The position numbers and the translations under genes are program-made. Below are positions 12,710-23,249 of a stretch of DNA of 64,000 bases, in pieces. The first letter of the stretch is position 1; the number at the start of each line of letters is the position of its first letter. Source of the stretch: Clytia hemisphaerica (taxonomy: Eukaryota > Cnidaria > Hydrozoa > Leptothecata > Clytiidae); NCBI GenBank assembly GCA_902728285.1, contig CACVBU010001315.1, positions 847,302 to 911,301 of the forward strand, read 5' to 3'. Below the pieces are notes generated by a model, which saw only the letters and a list, made by a program, of their open reading frames with translations, made no database searches and was not told where the DNA came from.

Positions 12710-13878
12710 GGTTCAATTAAACTGGGTATTCGGCGCTATTACGTCACTTTCGTTTTCGACCACGTTCATTTGCCAATGGTCGCAAGTGAAAAATACCCCG
12801 TTCATTTGCCAGGATGTGCCTGACTGTCCTACTCGATAGACCAATTACATGGCATTTTTCACCCACTTTTCTGATCTGTTGGCAGTATAAAATAAATAGG
12901 GTGAACTGATGATGGCAGCACCTTGCTTTGATTATTTTGTTTGGTGGTATTGTTGCTCATGGTCAATGGATTGGATTGTAGATGGAGGATATTTAATTGA
13001 TTCTGATAATCTGATATATAGGTATATAATAGATAATACACCGGCAATGCACAAAAAAGTTGAACGTGCATGTAAACTTGAACGAATGTAAACAAAACCT
13101 TCTATATCTGGTCTTCAAAATAAGATTTACCTCATTACTTTCATCAACACATAGTAAGAACTTTCAGAAGTGCTTGTCTGCCGCTAACCTCAAATCCCAC
13201 GAGAAATATAGGATATAAATGGGGCACGTAAAGCCCGCTTTCAATCAAATCAAAAATAAACAAGTTTGGCGGTGGGGGGGGTGGAAGGGTGGTTTTTTAT
13301 TTTTTGTTCCCAGGCCCGTGGGTTATTACTTTCACTTTATCGCTCGCACGGAAACAACTCACGAGGGAGTCAAACTCTTTAAAAGAATCAGTAGAGTAGT
13401 TATGATGTTAAAAGTGCTTCCAGTAGAACTTGATCATTGATAGGGTGCGCACTCGTCGGGATTTTTTGCGCGGAACGAGGAAGAATTTACAAAAATGAAC
13501 TTCAATGCATTAGTACTTACCTTTAAATCATCCAAATCTGTTCATTCTTTTTTTAAATCAATCAGGAATTATCAGGGAAACAAGTAAAAAAAACTGCATC
13601 CAGGTATCTATTTTCTTTCCAAAGATATTCATGTTTTTCGACGTCAAGGTGAAAACGCGATTTAGCGCTGACCACGGCACTGGAAAATTCTCGACCCACA
13701 TTGAAACAAATGGCTGTCGCTATTGAGCTGGTTCATCTTTTCAATCGCGTTTTTTTAGTAAACCCAGGGTAAGATTAGGCTACAATCTATCACAAAGTGC
13801 TTTATTTGAAAATCTACAGGCCGTCTGGAATTTCGAAAAATAAGAAGAAATTGTGATTTTTTAACAAGATTGCGGATT
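12710..13878. other. intergenic, no supported gene
   Basis: Contains a short near-repeat 'cgttcatttgcca' at about 12764 and 12801. Open frames here are short and without domain evidence. Confidence 0.3.
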
Positions 13879-15080
13879 TTTTCATTTAATCACCATACAC
13901 CATCTGAAAGCTGAGGATTTCAGCTTTCTAGTGGTAAAATTTGTTTTTAGCTATCATTTCCAGCTCATTAGCGATAAGCTAAAGTTTAACAGTCATCGGG
14001 CCGATTTTCAGACCGTACCAGCAAAAACTCCCCCCACCCCCGCCACACGGAAGACTAGATTTCATCGCCATTTTTGGCGCGATTTTGGTGCTTCCGAAAA
14101 TTCTTTCTTGCTTGGTGGTGTAAGAAGGCGATTCTTTGAAAAGGTGATTTTTTTGTGTTTTGAAAATGGAATAACTTTGGGAATACTTAACCAATTCTAA
14201 TAAATGACCCCTCATTTTTCTCACAAAGGTAAGGACTTTCAAATAAAATTAGTTTGGTTTCTAAAAATTGAAGGGAAAATTTTGGCCTGTCCACCCTAAC
14301 TTTGAGTGTTTTGGATAGCTTGGCACAGGAAAAGAAGAAAATAATGAGTTTTTAAGAAATAATGAACTTTTTTGAGCGGCGGCTCAAGCGCATGCGGCGG
14401 TCGACGGTAAACAGAACATCAAATTCCCATCGCCTGATGCACCGACACCGTGTCTGGACTATTCAAGTTCCTCTGCTCTTGCGAGCAACAAGAATTTTTG
14501 ACAAAGGATTTTCGGATTTTGCAGTCTCCAAAAATACATACCTACCAACCAACTCAGCTTCACCGACTTGCCATAGCAATGGAGAGATAAAGAAGTGAAA
14601 GAAAGATATGGTGCTGGGTAGCTAGAAAATTTGAAATTAAATGGGCAAAGACGAAAAATCACAGTTAGATATAAAGCCATTATTGGTCCGGCTGGTCCTC
14701 CAGGTCCGTCCTGTCGTTCGGATTGATAAACACGCTCGTGATAGAGTCTGGAGTCTGGACTAGTTACGACTGTAAAAAAGGTTCGTCCAACGTATATATT
14801 TCAAAGTACCGAACTGATAACTACAATCTACTTTAATTGACATGAAAAGTATCAATCATATCCACCACCCAGCACTGAGAGCTATTTTTCGGCTTTGATT
14901 TGCAAGGATATTTTATTCAGAACGTTTCGAAGGATGAGAAAATTAATTTGGCCTTCTGAGTTTTGTACGAAATATCGCTATTCCGAAAATCTCCCTTGAA
15001 AATACTCGTTCGGCAGATTACATTGAATCAAAATAGATATCGAAATCGAAAGTGAAATAAGGTACCTGCGCACTAGCAAC

Positions 15081-15146
15081 ATGACAAAGCTAGATTCAAA
15101 AAATGGCGTCGGCAGCAGTCGAAGAGTACCCAAAGCCAGGCTTTAA
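15081..15146 (+). promoter_or_regulatory. upstream ORF overlapping the beta2 start codon (copy 1)
   Basis: An ATG 22 bases before the beta2 ATG, with A at -3, opens a 21-codon frame (MTKLDSKNGVGSSRRVPKARL) in the +1 register that ends inside exon 1. It could reduce initiation at the main ATG. The same arrangement is kept at 19705-19770. Whether it lies within the transcript is unknown. Confidence 0.35.
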
Positions 15147-15164
15147 TTTCGAAAATTGTGTCAG
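15103..15164 (+). CDS. PSMB7: proteasome subunit beta2 first coding exon, copy 1
   Basis: Encodes MASAAVEEYPKPGFNFENCV plus the first two bases of an Arg codon, then a GT donor (AG|GTATTT). The GFxFxNC motif is the conserved propeptide start of proteasome beta2 (GFSFDNCRR in vertebrates). The split codon is completed by the A that opens the exon at 38704, giving ..[15 protein letters not shown].., which aligns with the family propeptide. The ATG has A at -3 and G at +4. An identical exon lies at 19727-19788, so either may serve as first exon. Splicing from here would need a 23.5-kb intron. Confidence 0.75.
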
Positions 15165-15315
15165 GTATTTCTTCTTTTTTGATTTTATACTTTCTTTAGC
15201 GAGCGGAATCTTTTTTACCCACTCTCTTTAACTTTATCCAGTAATCACTATCTTTTGGATTACTCTCAAGGCCCTCAGAAGGGGGGGGGGGAATAAAAAA
15301 ACCTGCCTGAAAAAA

Positions 15316-15474
15316 CTAGCCGTATTGTATAAGGGTTGCGAAGCGATCCAGACTCCACCTCAATTCGCAAGTTGCTAGCAAAATAAGAGACTCTCTAAAA
15401 ATCCCTCTTCTAATAAAGCCGCTATAGAGACAGGGTCGTAAGAGCCTTAATGCCCCAAACACATTATATAATCC
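15316..15474. repeat. repeat R, copy 1
   Basis: Begins 'ctagccgtattgtataaggg' and ends '..ttaatgccccaaacacattatataatcc'. Direct copy at 16839-17005. It joins directly to the right end of D1. Confidence 0.8.
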
Positions 15475-15498
15475 ACGGCGGCACAACACCCAGGCCAT

Positions 15499-15652
15499 TT
15501 TTCATGCCCTTTAAGCGTCCGCTTGTCGGACGCTGCCCCTCTTGAAGCTACTAAAATATTGGTGCCTTTTTAGTGGAAAAACACTGGAAAAGTGCCTTTT
15601 TGGCCACCAACGGACGCTGCCTTGCCTTTCTAAAATATGGCCTGACACCCGC
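15499..15652. repeat. AGCGTCCG-end repeat family (copy 2)
   Basis: Same family as 5142-5330: 'gcgtccgcttgtcggacgct' near the left, 'ccaacggacgctgccttgcc' and 'aaaatatggcctgac' at the right. It lies within the ~565 bp that separate R1 from S1 and is absent between R2 and S2. Confidence 0.65.
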
Positions 15653-16056
15653 CGCTGCCCGCGCATCGAACTTTTGTTTTCCTTCTAGTTATTCTAGTGT
15701 AAATGGTGCCTTAATAAAATCGAACGATATTCGTCGAACGATCGAACATTTTTATTCGAATCACGAATCGCCCGTCGAAATCATCACAAACAAAAACAAA
15801 AATGTACAAAGATGGCTTGTTGATTCTTCGGCAGTTTTGATTTATTTCTTGACAAATTCGACAAATTTGATTACCTCCGTACTTCTTTATCATAGAATAT
15901 CCACTTGGTTTTGCAAGGTAAGTTTCGTTCACTAAAAGAGCACTCCTCCCACCCGCGCGACTTGCAAAAACCTCTCATTGATTGACCTTATTTTTTGATA
16001 CTTGATACTTGCTGTTAAAAGTCAAGGGATGATCCTTTCTGTCACCCTTCAAACTA

Positions 16057-16422
16057 TTTTTTTTTTCATTTAACAGCAAAATAAACATTAAAAACCGAAG
16101 AACCACTGCTTAGATTGCTTAGATGCGTGCCGCCCGCGCGGCAATTTGATCAACTTCAGATTCTAAGTCCGTGTTTCGGCTTCCGGTAATTTTGTTGCTG
16201 TTCACTGCTAGGGTACACCATTTTAAAACAGCATTTTTCGCAGTCCTAGCTACCAAACAGAGAAAGTTTTCGTGGCTTCAAGCCAAACCATTCAAGGTCA
16301 TTTTGATAAAATCATCGGTTTGAAGATGTGATTTATATAGCAAATTTTATAGCAAATTTTCGCTTGGGATAGAAGTTAAAGGTACGTGCACAATATAGCA
16401 AAACTGCTTCGCTCATAAATTC
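16057..16422. repeat. repeat S, copy 1 (intact, empty insertion site)
   Basis: Begins 'catttaacagcaaaataaac' and ends 'aaaactgcttcgctcataaattc'. The second copy is at about 17010-17243 plus 18363-18494, split by a 1119-bp element. At 16298-16302 this copy has a single TTCAA where the other has a duplicated TTCAA around the insertion. The block carries 'cgtgccgcccgcgcggcaat', a GC-rich short palindrome. Confidence 0.8.
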
Positions 16423-16434
16423 GCTTCGCAAAAA

Positions 16435-16640
16435 GGGGTACTTTTACCCATATTATAATAACATTACCCCCATCCTTTTTGTCATTCTATAAGTATTTGC
16501 AAATTTTGTATTCTGCTGTGCGAGTGTGGCTCAATGGATAGCGTGCTGGGTTTCTGATCAGAGATTCTTTCATTTGGTGGGTTCGAATCCCAGTCGGGTC
16601 GATATTTGGAGAAATTCATAGAAAAGTTAGTAGAAGTCAG
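16435..16640 (+). repeat. tRNA(Arg)-like SINE, copy 1
   Basis: A tRNA-like core at about 16518-16602 has GTGGCTCAATGGATAGCG (A box) and a perfect B box GGTTCGAATCC. The 3' bases CGGGTCG would pair with an Arg-type acceptor, but the 5' side (TGCGAGT) does not match, so it is tRNA-derived, not a functional tRNA. A shared 5' leader ('tattataataacattaccccc', 'gtcattctataagtattt') is also present at 22300-22375, before the second copy. The 3' flank contains repeated 'gtcagaaaa' words. Confidence 0.65.
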
Positions 16641-16838
16641 AAAACAAGTCTCAGAAGGTCAGAAAATAGAAAAGGAGATAGAGAGATAGGAATTGGAAAG
16701 ACAGAAGGGGTAATGAGGATGTCTGCCGTGAGTAAGATTCGTACCGACCTTAAATTTTTGAATGATGTGGTGGGATTTTGGGATTTGTGGCTCGTTTCAT
16801 TAAGGGTTGCGAAGCTTTCCAGACTCAACCTCAATTAA

Positions 16839-17005
16839 CTAGCCGTTTTGTATAAGGGTTGCGAAGCGATCCAGACTCCACCTCAATTCGCAAGTTGCTA
16901 GCAAAATAAGAGACTCTCTAAAAATCCCTCTTCTAATAAAGCCCGAAAGCCGCTATAGAGACAGGGTCGTAAGAGCCTTAATGCCCCAAACACACCACAT
17001 AATCC
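16839..17005. repeat. repeat R, copy 2
   Basis: Direct copy of 15316-15474 with small differences (an extra 'cgaaagc'). A partial third copy precedes it at about 16799-16836 ('taagggttgcgaagctttcc'). Repeat S follows at once. Confidence 0.8.
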
Positions 17006-17009
17006 ATTT

Positions 17010-18494
17010 TTTCCATTTGACAGCAAAATAAACATTTAAAAACCGAAGAACCACTGCTTAGATTGCTTAGATGCGTGCCGCCCGCGCGGCAATTTGATCA
17101 ACTTCAGAATCTAAGTCCGTGTTTCGGCTTCCGGTAATTTTGTTGCTGTTCACTGCTAGGGTACACCATTTTAAAACGGCATTTTTCGCAGTCCTAGCTA
17201 CCAAACCGAGAAAATTTGCGTGGCTTCAAGCCAAACCATTCAACAGTGCGTCACAAACAGCCATATAAACAAAACTCAACATTCTCACTAAAGTTGTCTT
17301 TTTGATTTCCCAAACATTCGTCTCAAGCGTTCCCTCCACAATAATTTATGTAATTGCAATTGCGGTCAGTCCACAGTCGGCTTCAACATATACACGTGTT
17401 TTTATTTACGTGACCGAAGTGCCTACTAAAACAATCCGGGGGTAAATAGCGAAGCAACACAGCAGATTATTCGTAAGTATCTTTTGGCATTGACAATCAA
17501 ATACAATATATTATACTATATTTCCTTAATTTAAAAATCAAAAATTCATTTTTCATTCGCGAAAAATAAAAATAAAAGAATAATGAATTAATATTACATA
17601 CTAAGACGCCCCCGTCTTTTACTCTCATTTAATTTCCAATCTCGGCACGTGCAAAACGCCCGTCCGCCCAATATCCACCCAATCAGCTTAAATTCACTTT
17701 AATTGTCCTTTGACATTCAAAAAATAGTATTTAAAAATTATGAATTTATAATAATTACAAAAAACAAAAAGTTTGATACTTCATTAGTGAAATATTCAAT
17801 AAATTCCTGGTTTCAATTTTCAGTGGGCGTTCTTCTAGGGCTTCGTTTATCGCGCAATTTTTGCGTCACACAAACTTTCTCGGCCGCTCGTAATAATTAT
17901 ACATTGCCAAATTTGGTTCTCCATTGTTGAGTCAGGATCGATGGTGACGTCACCTAAGCATAAAAAGAAAGGATTTCGTCAGTTTTATGCATATATTAAT
18001 TTGCGAGATATTCTATTCGCCGCGCGAGCGCACTTTTCGTAGACTAGTCGGAGTACTTTCTTTTACTCGCGGGATTGATGGTAACTTTTCATCTTCGTTA
18101 TTTTTAAAATGAAGCACAACCGAAAAAAAACGAAACTTCAGAAAGTTGCGTATTTCCAGTGAGTAAACGACTCTGACAATTAACAAAATTGATGATGATG
18201 ATTTTTTTTCGGTCAGGCCAATGTCTCGTATTGGGGGTTCTAGTCTTGAGCCCAAAGCCTACGCAGGATTGCAGCGTTTGGGTAAACGAGACAAAACTCT
18301 AAAAAAGCTGGTGTTTTGACGCGCTTCCGTGCTCTCGAAATATCGCGGTTTGAGACGCACTGTTCAAGGTCATTAGGATAAAATCATCGGTTGGAAGATG
18401 TGATTTATATAGCAAATTTTATAGCAAATTTTCACTTGGGATAGAAGTTAAAGGTACGTGCACAATATAGCAAAACTGCTTCGCTCATAAATTC
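17010..18494. repeat. repeat S, copy 2, interrupted by a transposon
   Basis: The left part 17010-17243 matches 16057-16302 and the right part 18363-18494 matches 16298-16422. Between them lies the 1119-bp element described separately. Segment D2 begins directly after. Confidence 0.85.
17244..18362. mobile_element. non-autonomous DNA transposon, hAT-like ends, 5-bp target duplication TTCAA
   Basis: Termini are CAGTGCGTCACAAACAGC on the left and, reverse-complemented, CAGTGCGTCTCAAACCGC on the right. TTCAA flanks both sides (17239-17243 and 18363-18367). The sister repeat at 16057-16422 has one uninterrupted TTCAA, so the insertion is exact. No transposase frame of useful length is present. 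CAGTG ends fit hAT-type elements, but the usual hAT target is 8 bp, so the superfamily assignment is tentative. Confidence 0.85.
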
Positions 18495-19704
18495 AAATTT
18501 CATTTAATCACCATACACCATCTGAAAGCTGAGGATTTCAGCTTTCTAGTGGTAAAATTTGTTTTTAGCTATCATTTCCAGCTCATTAGCGATAAGCTAA
18601 AGTTTAACAGTCATCGGGCCGATTTTCAGACCGTACCAGCAAAACTCCCCACACCCCGCCACACGGAAGACTAGATTTCATCTGCCATTTTTGGCGCGAT
18701 TTTGGTGCTTCCGAAAATTATTTCTTGCTTGCGTGGTGTAAGAAGGCGATTCTTTGAAAAGGTGATTTTTTTGTGTTTTGAAAATGGAATAACTTTGGGA
18801 ATACTTAACCAATTCTAATAAATGACCCCTCATTTTTCTCACAAAGGTAAGGACTTTCAAATAAAATTAGTTTGGTTTCTAAAAATTGAGGGGAAAATTT
18901 TGGCCTGTCCACCCTAACTTTGAGTGTTTTGGATAGCTTGGCACAGGAAAAGAAGAAAATAATGAGTTTTTAAGAAATAATGAACTTTTTTGAGCGGCGG
19001 CTCAAGAGCATGCGGGCGGTCGACGGTAAACAGAACATCAAATTCCCATCGCCTGATGCACCGACACCGTGTCTGGACTATTCAAGTTCCTCTGCTCTTG
19101 CGAGCAACAAGAATTTTTGACAAAGGATTTTCGGATTTTGCAGTCTCCAAAAATACATACCTACCAACCAACTCAGCTTCACCGACTTGCCATAGCAATG
19201 GAGAGATAAAGAAGTGAAAGAAAGATATGGTGCTGGGTAGCTAGAAAATTTTGAAATAAATGGGCAAAGACGAAAAATCACAGTTAGATATAAAGCCCAT
19301 TATTGGTCACGGCTGGTCCTCCAGGTCCGTCCTGTCGTTCGGATTGATAAACACGCTCGTGATAGAGTCTGGAGTCTGGACTAGTTACGACTGTAAAAAA
19401 GGTTCGTCCAACGTATATATTTCAAAGTACCGAACTGATAACTACAATCTACTTTAATTGACATGAAAAGTATCAATCATATCCACCACCCAGCACTGAG
19501 AGCTATTTTTCGGCTTTGATTTTGCAAGGTTATTTTTATTCAGAACGTTTCGAAGGATGAGAAAATATAATTTGGCCTTCTGAGTTTTGTACGAAATATC
19601 GCTATTCCGAAAATCTCCCTTGAAAATACTCGTTCGGCAGATTACATTGAATCAAAATAGATATCGAAATCGAAAGTGAAATAAGGTACCTGCGCACTAG
19701 CAAC

Positions 19705-19770
19705 ATGACAAAGCTAGATTCAAAAAATGGCGTCGGCAGCAGTCGAAGAGTACCCAAAGCCAGGCTTTAA
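19705..19770 (+). promoter_or_regulatory. upstream ORF overlapping the beta2 start codon (copy 2)
   Basis: Same 21-codon frame as at 15081-15146, out of frame with the beta2 ATG at 19727. No differences seen between the two copies. Confidence 0.35.
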
Positions 19771-19788
19771 TTTCGAAAATTGTGTCAG
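19727..19788 (+). CDS. PSMB7: proteasome subunit beta2 first coding exon, copy 2
   Basis: Same 62-base coding exon as at 15103-15164, with the same AG|GTATTT donor and phase. It is the copy nearer to exon 2 (38704), giving an intron of 18,915 bases. That intron holds two minus-strand genes. If both copies have working promoters, the gene has two alternative start regions yielding the same protein. Confidence 0.8.
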
Positions 19789-19977
19789 GTATTTCTTTCT
19801 TTTTTTGATTTTATACTTTCTTTAGCGAGTGGAATCTTTTTTACCCACTCTCTTTAACTTTATCCAGTAATCACTATCTTTTGGATTACTCTCAAGGCCC
19901 TCAGAAGGGGGGGGGGAATAAAAAAACCTGCCTGGAAAAAAAATCAAAATCAGACAGTCTAGCTAGCTTTCTTCTGC

Positions 19978-20110
19978 AGGCCATATTTTAGAAAGGTAAG
20001 GCAGCGTCCGTTGGTAGTCAAAAAGGGCACTTTTTCCAGTGTTTTTCCACTAAAAAGGCTCTTTTTTTTACAAATGTTCCAGTAAGGGGCAACGTCCATA
20101 TTCAAAGTCG
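19978..20110. repeat. AGCGTCCG-end repeat family (copy 3, inverted)
   Basis: Inverted relative to 15499-15652: 'ggccatattttagaaaggta', 'ggcagcgtccgttggtagtc', 'agtgtttttccactaaaaag'. Its far end runs into the TIR of the 20095-21399 element, where 'aggggcaacgtcc' matches 'aggggcagcgtcc' of the small repeat. Confidence 0.6.
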
Positions 20111-21399
20111 CCACGCGTAACGGGAAAAGACCGTTACTTTCAAAACATACCTACCCACCTTCTTAACGGTCTTCATAATTTGACCAAAATCTTACCGAAG
20201 CTGCTGCCATTCCCGCTAAAATGAAAACAAGCGGCCCGCTAAAGTACTTATCTTTTCTTTTTCTGTGATGTTGTCTTCGCATGGAATTCTTCGTGAATAA
20301 ACGGTCAAGGTTTTTCGGGATGCCCGGGTCTATCTCATATGGACGTCTTGCCAGGATGCCGGAACCGAGAAACGGGGGAAATAAATGTTGTCATTTTCGG
20401 ATGTTTACAACGGCCGAATTCCATCACAATTTTTAAACAGCCTTTGTTTTTAAAACTCCCGAGGCAAAAATGTTATACTCTGAAACAACCCCTAACAGTT
20501 AGGGAAACCATCCAGGATCCTGCCATTCTATAAGCCAGCAAAAACTAAATGACACTTGTAAACTTAAGTTTCTTACCATTTTCCATCGAAAACAACCAAA
20601 AACATTGCTACTTCCCAAAGCCGGAGACCAAAACAAATTATCTTCCAAGATTATGGCGCCCTTTTGGATCTATTGTTAAGGCCATCTAAAATGGTGGAAA
20701 GAGTTGCGGAAAGACAAAGGCGCTCGCTGCATCGAGGGTGGTAACGCCAAAACGCCCAATATGATCTTCCAACAGAAGGCGAGTTAGTTGCCGCGCAAGT
20801 TACGTCATGCACTCCACCGCAGCGCATAACGAAGCGTGTTTAAATGAATATCATTAATTATAAGAATATCTTATGTGCTTACTTTCAGTAAACTTTGAGT
20901 GCTTCATTAAAGATGAAGAAGGTAAGAAGATAAAAAATGCGCTGGATAATTTTCATTGTAACAGTTTGATCAATCATCGCTGAAAGTTTGAAAAAGTTTT
21001 TCTGACGCAAAAGAAATTGTCAGCCAATTAAAAGCACAGTGTGCTTATACTTACTATGTTTGCTACATCGTCTAGGCTAAAAAAAGTGCGAAAAGACACG
21101 AACGCCATTTTTTATTGAGTGACGTTATGATTTTTTTGATTGCAGCCGTGTACAGGAACTCGCCAAATGTTCCTAACTGCCTAAAGTAGCTCAGAAAGGA
21201 TTTTGGATAGCGTGCTAAAGGAAAAAGCGTAAAATTGAGTGTACGGTAAGCGATCTTATATATATTTTTCCTTGGAATTTTTAGTGGAATTTCATTTTGA
21301 TCATCAATGCCACAGCTAACTCTCAACATTCCAATATACCTACCCACTAACGGTCTTTTCCCGTTACGCGTGACGACTTTGAATATGGACGCTGCCCCT
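20095..21399. mobile_element. 1.3-kb TIR element with 52-bp ends
   Basis: Left end AGGGGCAACGTCCATATTCA.. and right end (reverse complement) AGGGGCAGCGTCCATATTCA.. match over about 52 bp with two differences, through a CACGCGTAACGGGAAAAGAC block. The 124-codon frame at 21072-21446 runs across the right end and has no recognised domain, so I do not call a transposase. Target duplication is unclear (TA or TAA). The middle of the element has no gene. Confidence 0.7.
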
Positions 21400-21451
21400 A
21401 ATTTAAAGAGAGGCAATGTGTCCGATATAACCGGAAAGGACGCCACGCATG

Positions 21452-21640
21452 TCTAATTTGGAAATGCGTGTGTCAATGTTCGATCGGAGAAATAAGTTTT
21501 ACCAATGTCTAAACTTTTGGACTATATCTAAAGAATTAGTAAACCACCTTTTTAAGATCTGTAAAAAGCTCTCTACTCCCAAATAGTTCTAGAATAAACC
21601 CTGAAAATTCCAAGATAATTGATAAAATATTAAAATCTTT
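21452..21640. repeat. dispersed ~190-bp repeat U, copy 1
   Basis: About 80% similar in direct orientation to 23617-23810; both contain 'tcaatgttcgat'-type, 'ctatatctaaagaatt(a/g)gtaaacc' and 'aagctct(c/t)tactccca' words. Each copy follows the right end of a different TIR element (20095-21399 and 23250-23603). Confidence 0.6.
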
Positions 21641-22019
21641 AAAGAAGATTGAAAATGAAAATTCACGAAGAAAAATCAAACCTTAAGCAAAGAAATTGCC
21701 TTTATAGCTCATTTTTCCATGAAAAATAGAAAAACTTTTGGATATTTGATTTCCCCCAAACATTGTAGAATCTTTTAGAACACATGGCAAAAGAAAAAGA
21801 AATAATTAAAACCTTAAAATCAACTGAATTCTTTCAATAATCATAAACTTAAAAAAACGTCCTTTCGCCATTTTGTTATTTAAAAATGTGAAGTGGGAAC
21901 TTCTTGTGACGTAACAAATAAATGGTAGAAAAAAGTCACTTGACAGCAATTTCCGTAGAATGGCCGTTCCGTTATATTTATAGGATAAGAATACAAAGAA
22001 TAACCAGGGGGTTATATTA

Positions 22020-22170
22020 TTAGCTAGGGCTTCGTGAGGTTAAGCTTTTAGGGCATTGTTTTTTTGGAAGTTTGGAGGACCTACTGAAAAGGGGAAATTA
22101 GGGGAACAATTCTATCAAAAGTTATTGGCAAAGAAAGTCACCTTTTGAGGTCGAAATTATGGTTTTTCTT
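22020..22170. repeat. dispersed ~140-bp repeat V, copy 1
   Basis: Matches the reverse complement of about 38490-38630: shared 'aagcttttagggca', 'aaattaggggaac/aaaattagggggac' and 'ggcaaagaaagtcacctttt'. A weaker relative may lie at 24340-24450. Confidence 0.5.
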
Positions 22171-22299
22171 GTTTGGAATTGCTTAGGTCAGGATTGCTAG
22201 TAACGGCTTGTCACTGTGCCGGGTGCATACTCAGCGCCTTAGGCCCCGGGTTGCTAGTCAGGTCAAATTTCAGTCAGGTTAAAAAAGGGGTACTGCTTC

Positions 22300-22560
22300 C
22301 TATATTATAATAACATTACCCCCGTCTTTTTTGTCATTCTATAAGTATTTCCAAATTTTGTGTTCTGCTGTGTGAGTGTGGCTCAACGGACAGCGCGCTG
22401 GGTTTCTGATCAGAAACTCTTTCATTTGGTGGGTTCGATCCCCGGTCGGGTCGATATTTCAAGGTAAATTAAAACACTTTAGAATAGTCAGAAAACATAG
22501 TAAATAAGTTAGAAAAGTCACCAGGGGGTCAGAAAGAAGCCTCAGAGAAGATAGACAGAA
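22300..22560 (+). repeat. tRNA(Arg)-like SINE, copy 2
   Basis: Same leader and core as 16435-16640: tRNA-like part at about 22375-22460 with GTGGCTCAACGGACAGCG and a B box GGTTCGATCCC. The anticodon-side segment contains TTTCTGATCAGAAA, an exact 14-bp palindrome that is imperfect in the other copy. The 3' flank again has repeated 'gtcagaaa' words. Confidence 0.65.
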
Positions 22561-23249
22561 ATAAAAAGTCATTGTCGGAATGAGCAATATAGACAAGAGT
22601 TTTTTCCAGCTTTTTATTTCAGTACCCCCATCTTATCCCGGTTTGACAACAGGTAGTCAAGTACATAACAAACATGCGGGAATGTTTACACATGGACAGG
22701 ATAAGTTTCCACGAAGCCCCAGCAAGAACAAAAGTTGGATTTGGCTGAAAATGGCTGAAATTGAATCTTTGATATATTTTTTTTTGGTAATTCTGTTTGG
22801 CTATATGAAAAGCTTATTTATTCCTTGTCAAGATACTTTTTATTTGAAATTGGTTGCTTTACCAAACAAAAAGATATTAGAATGTCTTGACAGGTCATTT
22901 TGTCATTTTTGTGTCATTTTGGTCAGCTGAACAGATTGACGCATTTCCATTGTTTTGTCTTTTGGATGTTTATATAAAAGGACATGAAAAATGGCCTGTT
23001 CTGTATTTTTTTTGAAACGTTTTGCTGCATTTAATTTGAAATTTTGGTAAAGAAAGGTATCCTTTTTGACAAAATGAAAACAATCCATGGTATGGCACGA
23101 AATACCCCAAAGATTTTTGGGCTATAATGATGCAGATCAGTCAGTGATCAAAGTTCTTCTGTCTCAGACAAATTTCCGTCTCACAGAATTTTTTTCAAAG
23201 TTTTCCATATCAGTTAGAAATGGTTATTTAGCAAGAAACACTTTAAGCT
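22560..23249. other. intergenic/intronic, no supported gene
   Basis: A 116-codon frame at 22580-22930 shows no recognisable domain and no splice context. I see nothing else here. Confidence 0.3.

Larger units (their letters stand above)
13881..15315 (+). repeat. 1.43-kb duplicated segment, copy D1 (promoter region plus first exon of proteasome beta2)
   Basis: Nearly identical in direct orientation to 18499-19942, with differences mainly in homopolymer length and single bases. The unit begins 'catttaatcaccatacacca' and ends in a poly-G run followed by 'gaataaaaaaacctgcctg'. Near its right end it carries the first coding exon of the beta2 gene (15103-15164), so the 1.2 kb before it is the likely promoter region. 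Confidence 0.9.
18499..19942 (+). repeat. 1.43-kb duplicated segment, copy D2
   Basis: Direct duplicate of 13881-15315, carrying the second copy of the beta2 first exon at 19727-19788. It follows repeat S2 directly, and no repeat R lies to its right, so the duplication is a rearranged D-R-S / R-S-D mosaic and not a simple tandem. Confidence 0.9.

Noticed and set aside
12363..12716. 117-codon open frame on the minus strand
   Set aside because: It consists of the N run; artefact of the gap.
16518..16602. Functional tRNA(Arg) gene
   Set aside because: The acceptor stem does not pair and the anticodon region holds an insert; it is repeated as part of a larger unit.
21072..21446. 124-codon frame at the right end of the 1.3-kb TIR element, as a transposase
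   Set aside because: It runs through the TIR itself, has no DDE or other transposase motif and is far too short.
22580..22930. 116-codon plus-strand frame next to the tRNA-like SINE
   Set aside because: No domain, no splice context, starts inside repeat flank; composition is like non-coding AT-rich sequence.
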